From contig MNCI01015611.1 of NCBI GenBank assembly GCA_015680685.1, positions 673,799 through 709,946 of the forward strand: a stretch of DNA of 36,148 nucleotides, written 5' to 3'. Source of the DNA: Gnetum montanum (lineage: Eukaryota > Streptophyta > Gnetopsida > Gnetales > Gnetaceae). The position numbers and the translations under genes are program-made. The notes under the pieces are model-generated. The model did no database searches. It had not been told where the DNA came from and was given only the letters and a program-made list of their open reading frames with translations. The stretch's first letter is position 1. Every line of letters starts with the position of its first letter. Shown in pieces: positions 19,311-29,252 of this stretch.

Positions 19311-20919
19311 AGTTGTATTATTTTCTTGAGTTCTAACAAAAAATGGAAGTGTTCTCTAAATAAGTACTACCTTGCCAGGTTAGTAGAAAGACATGTTACC
19401 CATGCATGACGGGAGTCCTTTGGTAAGGTTGACATAGTAGTAACATAATAAATACACCTAATAAAAATTTATGGGGGTTTTACTAGAAAGACATGTTATC
19501 CATGCCTAAAAGAATTCATCTATCCAATGGCTAGCTCTCCTTCAAAATAAACTATGTAGTTAATAAATTGCTTCATTGTACTTCATTGCTAAGTAATGAT
19601 ATTTCTTGTGGTTATGATTGTCTTATGGTTATTAGTTTTGGGATGATATAATGTGATGTAACTAGTAAGTGGTATGTACTTGGTTTAGATCTTAGATAGA
19701 TAGGCTAATGATCATTTGAACCATGCATTACACACAGAATTCATTATGCTCATGGTAAGACACTTTATGTTCCATTTTCTACAATCCTTGTTATTATCAT
19801 TTCAACTCACTATTATATATAATTATAGTTTGATGATTTTTTATGACATCGTGTTATTTTCTTATTAGAGGCAATACTAAAATGTATGCTTTGGATGATA
19901 AGTATAATTTACATTTAACTTCTTGATTGCCAAAGTAAACTTGTATTCATGGTTATACAAGGGAATTAAGGAAAGGATCTTGTTTTGGGGAGGACCCACT
20001 TGTATGACTCTTGTGTTTCATACTTAATGATAAACTTCACATCATCTTGTATTTCCCAAATACTTTGGCAATCATCATCATTTCCCTAAATTTTTATACT
20101 TATTCATACATTTGACAATTTTGATCAAATCATCTTCTAAAGCTTAGTTGACCTACCTTGCTTAAACTCCTTCTTTCATATACTTTTGACATCAAACTCT
20201 CACATTCTCAACATCTTCTATGACTAGGAACCTTTTGAATCATCTTAACACCTTTCAAACTATTCATTCTATCAATTTTTTTCAATCAAATTTTGCAAAA
20301 ATTTTAAAGGTGATATTGTAGCTATGATAGTGCATGGGCTACAATATCGCATCTACAATATTGTGCATATAAAAATTTATATATATGCATAGACCATTAG
20401 GAAATTTTTCATTTCCATCATTTCATGTAATCAGAGTTCATGCTATTTTTCTATTAGCAAATCTTTAGAGCTTCATATCTTCAACACCGTGCATGTGATT
20501 TGAGCCATTCTTGATTCCTTTTACTTACATAGTGATCATCTTAGTCATGGGTGAGAGCATTGTATATAGTTTTTGCGAATTGTGCTAAATTTTTTCTAAC
20601 TCTTAGAAGAATAATTAAGGGTAAGAACCATAAGAAATAATAACATCTTGATCTAACATAAGCTAATAAACTGATATTTCTTTTCAATCAACTATTCAAA
20701 TAAATTTTAAGCAATGAATTGAAGATAGTGATAGATCATCAAGTTGAAATTTTTTTTAATCAATTCTTAAATTATTTAATTAAAATTTTTTCTAAATTAA
20801 CAATTTTCCAATACACAGTAATCCAAATCATGAATGAATCTAATTATATCTAATGTTTTTGATCAAAATCCAAAATCCAATTAAGTGTTATGAACCATTA
20901 GGAATTTTTTTTGTAATTT
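19311..20919 (+). other. Element A post-pol non-coding region
   Basis: No gene seen. The GAAAGACATGTTACCCATGC box occurs twice, at 19386 and 19486, exactly 100 bp apart. The TTTTGGGGAGGACCCACTTG box is at about 19984. At 20312-20370 there is a GATATT/AATATC array followed by an A/T-rich TATA-like run (CATATAAAAATTTATATATA). The remainder is AT-rich with no recognisable signal. Confidence 0.6.
20312..20370 (+). repeat. Internal GATATT/AATATC array in element A
   Basis: About four units of 14-15 bp: GATATTGTAGCTAT, GATAGTGCATGGGCT, ACAATATCGCATCT, ACAATATTGTGCAT. It resembles the U3 arrays of the family and directly precedes a TATA-like run. It is preceded by TTTTAAAGG and TGAT, as an LTR start would be, but no LTR body follows that I can match. 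Confidence 0.6.
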
Positions 20920-22690
20920 TTGAGTGATATTAAATTTTCTTATGATTTCAAATGCTGCCAAAGAGACTCGAAGTTGGGAAATTTTCACAACCAAGGAAAA
21001 AGAGGCCTAGATGAAGAGAAAGAGGACAAGGCACAGAATAAAATTCTTATGTGGAGTAAGAAGTACAATCATATTCCATCCATTAGCCCATACTTGCAAC
21101 AGGATAGTCTGTGCATGTAGAAGCTAATGCACCATCCACTCTAGAATAGGGACAACATCTAACTCTCTCCAAAGAGTGTCTACAAGCTATTCAGGAGAAC
21201 TCTATCATGTCCACTGTGAAAGTAGAACTTAATTTTGGACCATTCATGAAGTTTGCACCTACGAATGTCTACGAACAACTTCAAGCCTCACCACTATGGC
21301 CAATCATTTCAAGCAATGTCAAATGGTATTTGAGAAAAGTCCATCAATTTTGGTAGAACAAATAGGATAATGCAATAGTGAAGATCGAGGGAGTGATAGT
21401 GCCCTATTCAATTAATGTAATAGAAAGGGCACTAAATCTACCAAATTTCGGAGCCAATATTGCTTAGATATCTATAAGGTCTAACAAAAATGCAAGAAAT
21501 TTATAGTTGTATAGGGCATTTGAGACTATAGAAAAAGATTATCATGAATTATCCACTACAAAAAAGATCTACTTTAAGATTTGGACATACCATATTTTCT
21601 CAATGAAGAGACTCAACAAAATTTCTACCTATGCTTCCAGAGGAAGCACTATCTTGATGAGGAAATTCTAAGCCAACATAGCCCCTCAATTGTTTTTGAA
21701 GATACAGAGAAGGTTTGAGAAGAAGAAGACAGAAAACCCACTTTGTGATTTCCTTGTCTTATTAGAAATTTTTGTAGACAAGATGGAATTTTGGACTACA
21801 CCAATGACATTTTATAAAAAGCCCAAAATGCTTTATATGCAGAAATCTACAAGCTAGTGCCACCCAAGAAATGTCAAGCAAAAAAAAGAAAAAAAGAAAA
21901 AAAAAAACAACTAGAATGCACTAAGGCTATAATAGGATCAACACTAGGGAAAAACATTCCAACTACAAGCATAGAATAGGTAAGACCCAGTGGATCAACC
22001 CAAATTGCAAAGTGAGTAGGACAAAGTGCTTCATTAGCATAACAAGACTACAAATTTTTCATAAGCCATCGACAATAGATAGCAGAAATAATCAGTTGGG
22101 GCATTAAGAAAGTCTTGAGCATATATAGGGTAAGGAATAATTCAAGAAAGCTTGTTGTATCCATAGGATGTGCTAGTGGTCAAATATCTTTACAAGTAGG
22201 AGAGGATGATGATTGGGCATAAAAAATTTTAGGGAACATTGTATCATTCTAGGTGATGTTGGAAACTGAGTAAGAAGTCAATATAGTGGCAAAACAACAC
22301 AAAAATGCAGCTAGATAAATAGAAGTTATAACAGATCATATTAAGGAATCATTTAATATTTCCATTATGCCACTAGTGAAATTTTTTGGAGCTACGAATG
22401 TAGAAACATTGGCCAAAGTTTCTAGAAAGGAGATAATGTTTCTTGCTGAACACAAAGATCCATTGGAGAGACTAGTACAAATAGGAAAAATTATGCAAAA
22501 TGTTTTTGATATCCCCATTGATATCACTATAGTATAGTCTAAATTAATAACTACAAAAGAAAAGTTGGTCATGGAAGAAAAAGGGATGTAACATGTAGAG
22601 AGTAAAATGCAAAGGTTAGAAGAAGTATTAGCTGCATTGAAAGCTAAAAGACAAGACCCTACATGACATATTGCACCTAACTAGCTAAGT
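20920..22690 (+). pseudogene. Element A accessory 3' reading frame, N-terminal part (decayed)
   Basis: Coding character persists through stops and frameshifts. One stretch (about 21190-21600) reads LNFGPFMKFAPTNVYEQL, VKWYLRKVHQFW and IEGVIVPYSINVIERALNLP. The phrase order (fold start, HQF-W, then GVIVPYS..IN.ALNLP) recalls the putative plant transposon protein domain found in accessory frames of plant gypsy elements (Pfam PF20167 as I remember it). That match is by memory and weak. A Lys-rich low-complexity run follows (about 21880-21912), then IMFLAEHKDPLERLVQIGKI (22436-22495) and a coiled-coil-like end (MQRLEEVLAALKAKRQ, about 22609). Its place between integrase and the 3' LTR fits an extra element-encoded protein. 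It could instead be captured host sequence. Confidence 0.45.
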
Positions 22691-23809
22691 TTTAGGAACA
22701 CCTCTTCTAATTCCCTTGTGCTTTTCCTAAAATTTTTTTTTGTACATTTCACACTTGGAGAAGACTTGGATGTGTGTGTCCAGTTTTTGTGTTGACTTTT
22801 ATGATGAAGATTCTTGGATGTTTTGGCATGTTTAGAGGCATTTTTGGCTTATTTTGATGAGTTTAGGAGGTTCCAGGATCTATGGGGACTTGTTGGAAGG
22901 CATTCAGAGGCTCTTGGCATGAAAATAAGCATTTTTATTTTTGGCATATTTAGGATAGACGTCTTCCCAAAAAGAAAGGTGTCTTTCTAGAGATGTCTTT
23001 TCCAAAGTGAAGATGTCTCTAGTCCATAGAAGACATCTATCAAAAATAGTAGAAGTCTCTCCTGAAAGCAAGGCATCTCCAATTTAGAGACATGTCTCCT
23101 TAAAGACATCTCTCCTAAAGTGAAGACATCTCCAATTTAGAGAAGACTTCTCTCAAAAATAGTAGATGTCTCTCCCAAGAACAGAGCTCTCACAGGAGAT
23201 GTCTACATGATACTAGAGACATTTATGTCGATGAAGAGGAAAAGCTCTGACATGGTGTATTGATTAGAAAACATCCAAAAAAACCCTAGATCTATGTGGA
23301 AAAAAACTACGAAGGTAAATAGGAAGCTCCTAGAATTTGGGATCTTTATAATTAAGGATGCTTTCATCCATGAGAAGGAGGAGAGTTTTGTATGTAAGGA
23401 GAACTGGGCAAGAGAGATTGGGTGAGCACATTGGTGAGTGCAATAGGTGATTATAGCTCTAAGATTAGCTTCTGGTGTGTTGATCTATATTTTCTATTCT
23501 CTTGTATCTCACTTGTGAGTTGAGATCTTAGTCCTAGGTTGATTTCTCTTGGTTGTGTATTGTATTGATAAAAATCATTGTGTGATTATAGAGCCTCATG
23601 CTTTGTAATATCGTTTGAGTGTGATAGGTCTTTGGATGCTTATGGGTTGTGTGAACGCTATTGTAATCTTCAAATAATTTAATTGAAGATAGCTAGTTTT
23701 CTTGTTTTTTAGCAAATAATTTTGTCTTTTCATAATATCTAGATTTAGTGCGTTGAAGGTGATTTAATTGTGAAGTGAACTTGCTCCAAGTTATCATAAT
23801 TTAGAGATG
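22691..23809 (+). repeat. Repeat-rich segment, possible foreign LTR inside element A
   Basis: No gene. It interrupts the coiled-coil reading frame. At 22970-23215 the 8-mer AGATGTCT and its reverse complement AGACATCT, with variants, alternate many times. A longer unit of about 113 bp is repeated (AAAGTGAAGA at 23004 and 23118; CAAAAATAGTAG at 23041 and 23154). A TATA-like CTTTATAATTAAGG (about 23344) and AT-rich polyadenylation-like text follow. The layout of U3 repeats, TATA and a T-rich end suggests a solo LTR from another family. I could not fix TG/CA ends or a target duplication, so this is inference. Confidence 0.45.
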
Positions 23810-24867
23810 AAAAAATTGATCAACTGATGACCAAGTAAAGATAAATGGAGATCGAGAAAGAAAAGGCAGTGTGAAATACCTTAGTAGTAGATGCTCAAAC
23901 GTATGTTCATGCTAAGGCAATTGTTGCATTGGAAGAAGAAAATAAAAGAATTGTTGTAGAGAATTTAAGGTTGAAAAATATTGAAAAGAAAAAGAACATA
24001 CTTGAAGAAAGTATCCATTAGCTAAGAGAGCAATTTGCTAGAGTCAACTTGGACATGAGATAATTGGCCTATGAGAACAAAACCTTACCAATGGAAGAAG
24101 TACATGTAGTCTAATAGAAGTTAGCCATTGAAATCAACATGTGAAAAAATAAGGCTAGAAAACATAAAAGGCTCAAGGAGCATTTCAGAGATTGAGTGGG
24201 CATGTACAAATAGAACAACGAGAAAGACATCCAAATGACTAAAGCTAAGATGAGTTCTATCACATAGCAAACACCTAATCGGGAACCCATCCTAGATAGT
24301 CTTGCCCATATCCATCAAGTAGAGCTAAGGAACAAAGACCTACAAATAGAGAACCTAATAGAATATATTAGGTTAGCAAATCTTTGCTATGCTAACTTAG
24401 CCATGTTGACAATAGGCATACCAAGAATAGAATTAGAGAAGCAACTAGCTATAGTATGTTTAATGTACAAGGAGTTTTCAAATAGGAAAGATGCACAAAA
24501 AAAGCTCCACATTACAAACTCTCAACTACAAGTAGTGAAATCTAGCTACCAAGGTCAAAAAGATGTAGCAACGAATTTGGCTAGAAGAATGATTGATTAC
24601 CAATAGTTGCAAGAGATGGCCAGAGCCTTTGAGATAGAATGAACCCAATTCAGAGCATGGTATATCAAGGCCAACAAAATGTTTTTATAATAACCATGTC
24701 CCTAGGAAGTGCTGACTCTTGCTAACATTGCTGAACTTGCATGGATGGTGCATCATCCCAGAATTGAAGAGGAAAAGTTGAGGACCTTGTTGCGGAAATA
24801 CTGGTTCCAAAACCTAGATGAAAAAGGGAAAATTCCAATGGAGGAACCATTGCCACCAAGAAAATAA
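23810..24867 (+). pseudogene. Element A accessory 3' reading frame, coiled-coil part (decayed)
   Basis: One frame remains coding-like for about 1 kb with scattered stops. Readable parts include ALEEENKRIVVENLRLKNIE, LREQFARVNLDMR, a 67-codon open piece starting MLTIGIPRIELEKQLA (24403-24606) and HHPRIEEEKLRTLLRKYW near 24750, ending PLPPRK at the TAA at 24865-24867. Glu/Lys/Leu heptad character indicates a long coiled coil. Stops are mostly TAG, TAA or TGA where CAG, CAA or TGG would fit. It probably belongs to the same protein as the 20.9-22.7 kb part. No catalytic motif is recognised. Its role is unknown; structural or movement-related proteins of this type occur downstream of pol in some plant gypsy lineages. 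Confidence 0.5.
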
Positions 24868-25100
24868 AGAAGCTACATCAAGATTTGTATTGAACTATAT
24901 TGTATTATTTTTGTCATGTGTTAATTATGCATTGCAAGATAGTTTTGTAACACCACTCAAATAAAGATGCAGCATTCATGGTAGAGTTAGTCATGTATAT
25001 ATGTGTTATGATGTCGAGTCAATGTAATCCCACAACTTTGTAAGGAATTTGATCCTTTTTTTTTGAACTTGAGGATGAGTTTTTAGTTAGTTGTAGTGTG
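24868..25100 (+). other. Element A 3' untranslated end and purine-tract position
   Basis: Non-coding. TTGAACTTGAGGATGAGTTT (about 25063 on) matches the pre-PPT words of C (15238 on). The tract itself has decayed to TTGTAGTGTG before the LTR start at 25101. Confidence 0.7.
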
Positions 25101-25129
25101 TGATGAAAACACTTGTTGTTATGTACTAC

Positions 25130-25185
25130 GATATTGTAGATATAATATTGCAACCTAATATACAATGTTGTAGATATGATATAGT
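25130..25185 (+). repeat. 14-bp array in A U3
   Basis: Four decayed 14-bp units: GATATTGTAGATAT, AATATTGCAACCTA, ATATACAATGTTGT, AGATATGATATAGT. They lie 15 bp upstream of the TATA box. Confidence 0.7.
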
Positions 25186-25199
25186 GAGCCATGGTCATA

Positions 25200-25209
25200 C
25201 CTATAAATA
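25200..25209 (+). promoter_or_regulatory. TATA box of A 3' LTR
   Basis: CCTATAAATA, identical to the C LTR box and at the equivalent place. Confidence 0.55.
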
Positions 25210-25959
25210 CAAGCTCATCATCATGTTGAAATAACAATGAGATGAACACTTAATGAAGTTCTTGCATATTTTTAAAGTTAGGGTTAGTTATAAATGCTTG
25301 TAGTGTGGTGAATAAGAGTTGTATGACATCTTTATTTGAGTGTATTGTTCCTAAATGTAATTAATGCATGGAAATAAAGATCAAGATCATTCTTCATCAT
25401 TGTAGCATCTCACATAGAATATATTCACTTTCCTATGTTATTTACTTTTATTGTGTCATTTACATTTCCCAAGTCATTTAATATTCCAATGTTCATTAGT
25501 AAGGTGGAATGAGTACGATGAGTTTTGAGTATAAAGTGTAATTATTTAGTAACCTAGTAGTGACTTTACTTGATTCGCTCAATAGTGAAGTTACTTGGTA
25601 ATCATAGTAACAATTACATCAACCAAGGACATTTACAAAAAGCCAAGAATGGATACTTATTGTAATAGGCTAGCATAACTTTACATTTTCATTATAATTA
25701 AAAATATAATTCATAATCACTCTTATTATATTTATATTTATCATACTTAAGAGCCAACAACATCATTTTATCATATATCTTACTAAGAGTTAAGCCATAT
25801 GTTTTACACCTCGCTAACTCTAACTGGGAAGATAACAATCACGAACTTGTTATCGACTCACTAGTATACTTACATTGTCCATTCATGAATTATGATCTGA
25901 TTGCATGTGAACACTTGTGACTTGTATGGTTGAGTGTTGGAATTCTCTATGACTCATCA

Positions 25960-26640
25960 TTAGGGAAGTTAAGTCCAACTTTCAATTCTATAATGATGAG
26001 AACATAAGATAAGCGTGTTGGTACCATTCTGATACTTGATTGAAATATTAGCTAAGAGATAGTGAGCTTTTATATCTAGTTTATTAGATCTAATGTGATG
26101 TAAATAAAATTATCTATTGCCTTCTACATTAGATCATATTTGTGCTAAAATATTGTGCTTGACTAGTTGGTAAATATGCTTAGGATTTTGCTGCACATCC
26201 TTCCAAGAGACATTTTATTTTCTTAACCATTGCATCCACTAAAAATACAAACCACAGTCTCACAAATTCTCAAGAACTACTTTAGAGAATTTTTCTTGCC
26301 TTGACATATGTAAGATATGTGTGTATGTAATGAATTTGCACAAGGCTTTTGCTTCTAAAGATAATAAATCACATTCACATAATAACATTGAGTAAGGTGT
26401 TTGCATCTTTACCTTCAACTCATCGAGAAGAAATTTTTTTTGCTCTCTTTCAATATTTTTCCAAATTTTAGCATAGAGTCCAGGTTCCCAAATAACACAT
26501 TCGTACAAAATAGTAGAATAGATGATAATCTAATTTTTTTTTTGTGACCTTCCAAGCGCATAGTCCTAAATCCTTGCACTTGTTTTGAAATTATGTAGAG
26601 CCTTGAAAGCTCTTGCTATTTTTTCTTTAATGCAAAATCC
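25960..26640. other. Flank outside element A, unassigned
   Basis: AT-rich sequence with no LTR similarity to the cluster. On the minus strand, 26508-26260 is open for 82 codons, with coding-like Leu/Lys/Glu-rich text (IEREQKKFLLDELKVKMQ) and possible continuation through stops to about 26000. I do not recognise a family. It may be an old transposon or gene fragment, or chance. Confidence 0.4.
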
Positions 26641-26764
26641 AAAATAATTGAAACATAGGAAATACTCAAGATTTATAGAAGTTTATAACTTAGTGCTACC
26701 TAGTAGAATCAAACCTATGACCTAGAGTTACTAGGCTAGGATTGGTACCACTAAGCTAACGCCT
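26641..26764 (-). repeat. tRNA-derived SINE-like sequence, minus strand
   Basis: Reading the minus strand from 26764, a tRNA-like head contains an A-box TAGCTTAGTGG (26748-26758) and a B-box GGTTTGATTCT (26705-26715), with tRNA-like spacing. A TATAAACTTCTATAAATCTTGAG-like body continues leftward (about 26640-26700). The A- and B-boxes are RNA polymerase III internal promoter elements. The 3' end and any flanking duplication were not resolved. It is too decayed for a functional tRNA. Confidence 0.6.
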
Positions 26765-26847
26765 CATTGTTACTATACAAGTAGGCTTTCTTTGTCTATT
26801 CTTTAAAAGATAAGAAATTTGATTCTCTCTTGAAATATAGAATGATG

Positions 26848-26910
26848 TGCTACCCTAGTGATAAGGATATTAGCCTTGTAACTATAGGTCACAAATTTGA
26901 TTCTACTAAG
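26848..26910 (+). repeat. tRNA-derived SINE-like sequence, plus strand, cut by LTR
   Basis: GCTACCCTAGTGATAAGG (A-box region) and AATTTGATTCT (B-box region, 26893-26903). It aligns along its length with the minus-strand copy 85 bp away (AGCCTTGTAACTATAGGTCA against AGCCTAGTAACTCTAGGTCA). It ends at TACTAAG, exactly where LTR E begins, so E interrupts it or replaced its body. Confidence 0.6.
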
Positions 26911-27530
26911 TTATGAGTGGTGAGCTACCCCTACGCCCAACCATACGAATCACAAAGCGTTCATGCACGATCCGGTTGAATTCCGTGGACTTTATAGTTT
27001 CTGGTACACTAATCTTCTAGGAAGTGAACCTTGCTTTAAGGTCATTTGTTGTCTTCTTGATTACACTTGTGAAGCATAATGATATGATTAAGAGTAATCA
27101 AGGCATATAATTTTTATCATTTTGTGTTTTATGGTTTTGGTGCTTGAAGAGAGAGATAGAATAATTTAATGACTAATTCAATTTAACTAACTAACTAATC
27201 CTTAACTATTCCTAACATAAGCATTTGGTCCCACTTCTTGTACACATCTTGAACCCACATATCCATTGTTGGGTTACCAAGTGCTATGCTACTAGGCACA
27301 CCAAGTAATAACGCTATTGGGATTACCAAGCGAATACATGTTACGCTCAAAGAGATCATACTTATGTATTTAATCTATCTAGCTTATCTTGCTTAATTAG
27401 CTTAATTACTGGAGAACATTAAATAATTAATTAAAAGCATTAAATGCATAAATAAATATCTAAACTATCCAGAATGCTACAAGTTTTATCAAAAAGCTCA
27501 TCTTTATTACCATACACATTGTCGTGTGTA
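26911..27530 (-). repeat. LTR E, 3' portion (same family as A-D)
   Basis: The plus strand begins TTATGAGTGG, a decayed TGATGAGTGG end. It follows the reverse complement of the C LTR: CCAACCATACGAAT, GATCCGGTTGAATTCC, ATTGGGATTACCAAGCG, and GAATGCTACAAGTTTTATC followed by AAGCTCATCTTTATT at the R region. No primer-binding site lies on its left, so this is a solo LTR or a 3' LTR. The similarity stops near 27530 and resumes near 29045. Confidence 0.8.
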
Positions 27531-29044
27531 GCAATCGAAAATGTCAACGATTGGAACACCGAGGTCCATGGGTGCACAGGATAATCCTGAGTCTACACAA
27601 GGACCTATTGGAGGTAGAGATAGGATGCCTTGAATGATTTGGCCAATTGAATAGGGACTTATTGGATACAGCAGGGGTGTAGTGTGGTTAAATGCAGTGC
27701 TAATGCGAAACAATGCTAAGTGTTCAAGCAATGTCAACGGTGTTAACAGTGTTGATGGTGTCAATGGGGTAGAGCATAGTCAAGAGTTTTGGTAGAGTTG
27801 GTGGTGTCAACATGTAGAAACTACTACCTGAGCATAGTTTTAGGCATGGCTATGTGATAAAACAAAAAAAAATGCAAGTAAAGTGCAAAAAAATACAAAG
27901 AGAGAGAGAGAGAGGTAGAACACCATCCCAAATGGGGTTGAGTGTAGTTAACACCAAAGGGGTTTAGAAGGTATGAAATGTACAATAGGTGTAGTGGATA
28001 GTGTAGTCACAATCTTAGGAGTGTTTGGTAGTGAAGACTAACATTCTGCTGAGGTGTCTACATCTATCGAGTTGGTCGCTATGGTGTACCATTGGCTATG
28101 CTGTTCTAGTGGATTGCGGGGGTCTACAGTGGTTTGCAACTTCACCAATATGCCTTTGGTTCTTTTCCAAGTGCTCCTTAGGTTTGCCAAGTCTTTGATT
28201 TGCCAATTTTCCAACCCTAAAAACTTTGAGGGCATAGGTATTTATAGGCCTAGGATGAGCAGAAGATGCGGGATGGCTGGCATGTGGTGGGGGGTATGGT
28301 TGGGACTACACTCTCACCCAACTACACTCTCCACTAGGTTAGCGGTATTATGCTTTGTTGTGATCTACCAAAATTTACGCGATTGTAAGCCTGTGACTAT
28401 GTTGCTAACTACATGTGCATGCCAAGAAGACTGCAAGGTATTAAAAAAAATGAAACTTGGAGACTACGCTCTAGGACTACGATCTCCACGCTCTCACATG
28501 GGGTTGAGCATAGTTACAATTTTTGGCCCAAAAGGGGAATACAAAAAGAAGCATGTTGCTAACTACGCTTGCTGAAGGTGAGTTGAAGCTGGGTTGAGAG
28601 GCGTTGTTGTGTTATGGAGGTTGTTGGAGACTACACTTGACTATGCTTTGGATTGGGGAAGAGTGTAGTCCCACACTTAGGTAGACAAATTGCAAAAAAT
28701 GGTCATGTGTTGAATATGCTCTCCATTGAAGGTTGACTATGCTCCCATCTAGGGGAGAGTGTAGTCTTAACATTTAGAAAAGTTTCTAAAAACTAGGCCT
28801 TCATGCTGACTATCCTCTCCACGAGAGGCTAACTACACTTTAGGGTAGTGAAGAGCCTAGTCCCAACAATTATAAAAGTTTGTAGCAACTGGCTTTGTGC
28901 TGACACTTGGAAAAAATTGCAAAACTAGTCTTCATGTTGACTATGCTCTCCACAAGAGGCTAACTACACTGTGGGGTAGTGGTGAGTGTAGTCCCAACAT
29001 TTATAAAAATTTGAAGTCGAGATGCTGTAGTTCAAATTTGGTGG
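27531..29044 (-). mobile_element. Repeat-rich insert splitting LTR E (unclassified)
   Basis: About 1.5 kb that interrupts LTR E within R; ends are approximate. Contents: a minus-strand open frame (27764-27507, 85 codons, unrecognised), a GA microsatellite (27899-27915), a minus-strand TATA-like GGCCTATAAATACC (28237-28250), a plus-strand open frame of 173 codons (28054-28575, unrecognised, probably chance), and degenerate tandem repeats at 28700-29010 rich in ACTACACT and GACTATGCTCTCC. The TATA with repeats on its U3 side suggests a minus-strand LTR of another family, but no termini or target duplication were found. Confidence 0.5.
28700..29010 (-). repeat. Degenerate tandem repeat, about 95-130 bp units
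   Basis: Three copies share TTGACTATGCTCTCCAC, AGAGGCTAACTACACT, GTAGTCCCAACATTTAT and AAAAGTTT. The key word falls near 28711, 28806 and 28936. The first copy is shorter and most diverged. Confidence 0.7.
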
Positions 29045-29252
29045 TGTTTCATCATGCTTAGGTATAATAATGCTCAAATAAAGATCTGTACACTCAATGA
29101 CTCCTGCTACAGGTACTCGAGAAAATATTCTAACTCTCAAATGGGAAAAATGCAAGAGCTTTGCTACTATTATGACAAGACATGCTATAAATATGGCTGA
29201 TGAGCTCATATTTATAGGCAAAAGTAGATCCTATTGTACTGACCAAAATCAT
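29045..29252 (-). repeat. LTR E, 5' portion
   Basis: The minus strand of this piece reads like the start of the C LTR: TGATTTTGGTC, a TATA box TGCCTATAAATATG (29207-29220), then GTAGCAGGAGTCATTGAGTG and GATCTTTATTTGAGCAT, matching CAGTAGGAGTCTTAAAGTG and GATCTTTATTTCAGCAT of C. Together with 26911-27530 this makes an LTR of about 830 bp, the right size for the family. Confidence 0.72.

Larger units (their letters stand above)
1805..25959 (+). mobile_element. Element A: oldest Ty3/gypsy copy, split by D and B (with C inside B)
   Basis: A can be followed as separated pieces: RT/RNase H 1805-2769, integrase 18394-19310, post-pol non-coding region 19311-20900, accessory reading frame about 20.9-24.87 kb, and 3' LTR 25101-25959. 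The join across B is supported at protein level: codons before 2769 match the RNase H-to-integrase linker of C, and codons from 18394 continue the same linker (EWNKKQKE against C ELNAKKKQ). Its gag, protease and 5' LTR lie to the left, beyond D. A is the deepest layer and the most decayed. Confidence 0.8.
25101..25959 (+). repeat. Element A 3' LTR
   Basis: 859 bp, TGATGAAAAC...GACTCATCA. The 14-bp array is at 25130-25185 and the TATA box CCTATAAATA at 25200-25209. Text near the end (TATGGTTGAGTGTTGGAAT) matches the C LTR (TATGGTTGAGTGTTGGGAT). Bases after it are TTAGG; the other half of A's target duplication is outside the window. Confidence 0.88.

Noticed and set aside
26641-26910. Functional tRNA genes
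   Set aside because: A- and B-boxes are present but no complete acceptor stem or cloverleaf can be drawn, and two diverged copies with tails fit SINEs better.
27899-27915. The GA microsatellite as a regulatory GAGA element
   Set aside because: It is a short simple repeat with no promoter context.
28054-28575. A 173-codon plus-strand open frame, one of the longest in the right half
   Set aside because: It lies antisense to the inferred minus-strand insert, overlaps its TATA-like box, shows no family motif and has irregular Cys/Trp-rich composition; probably chance.
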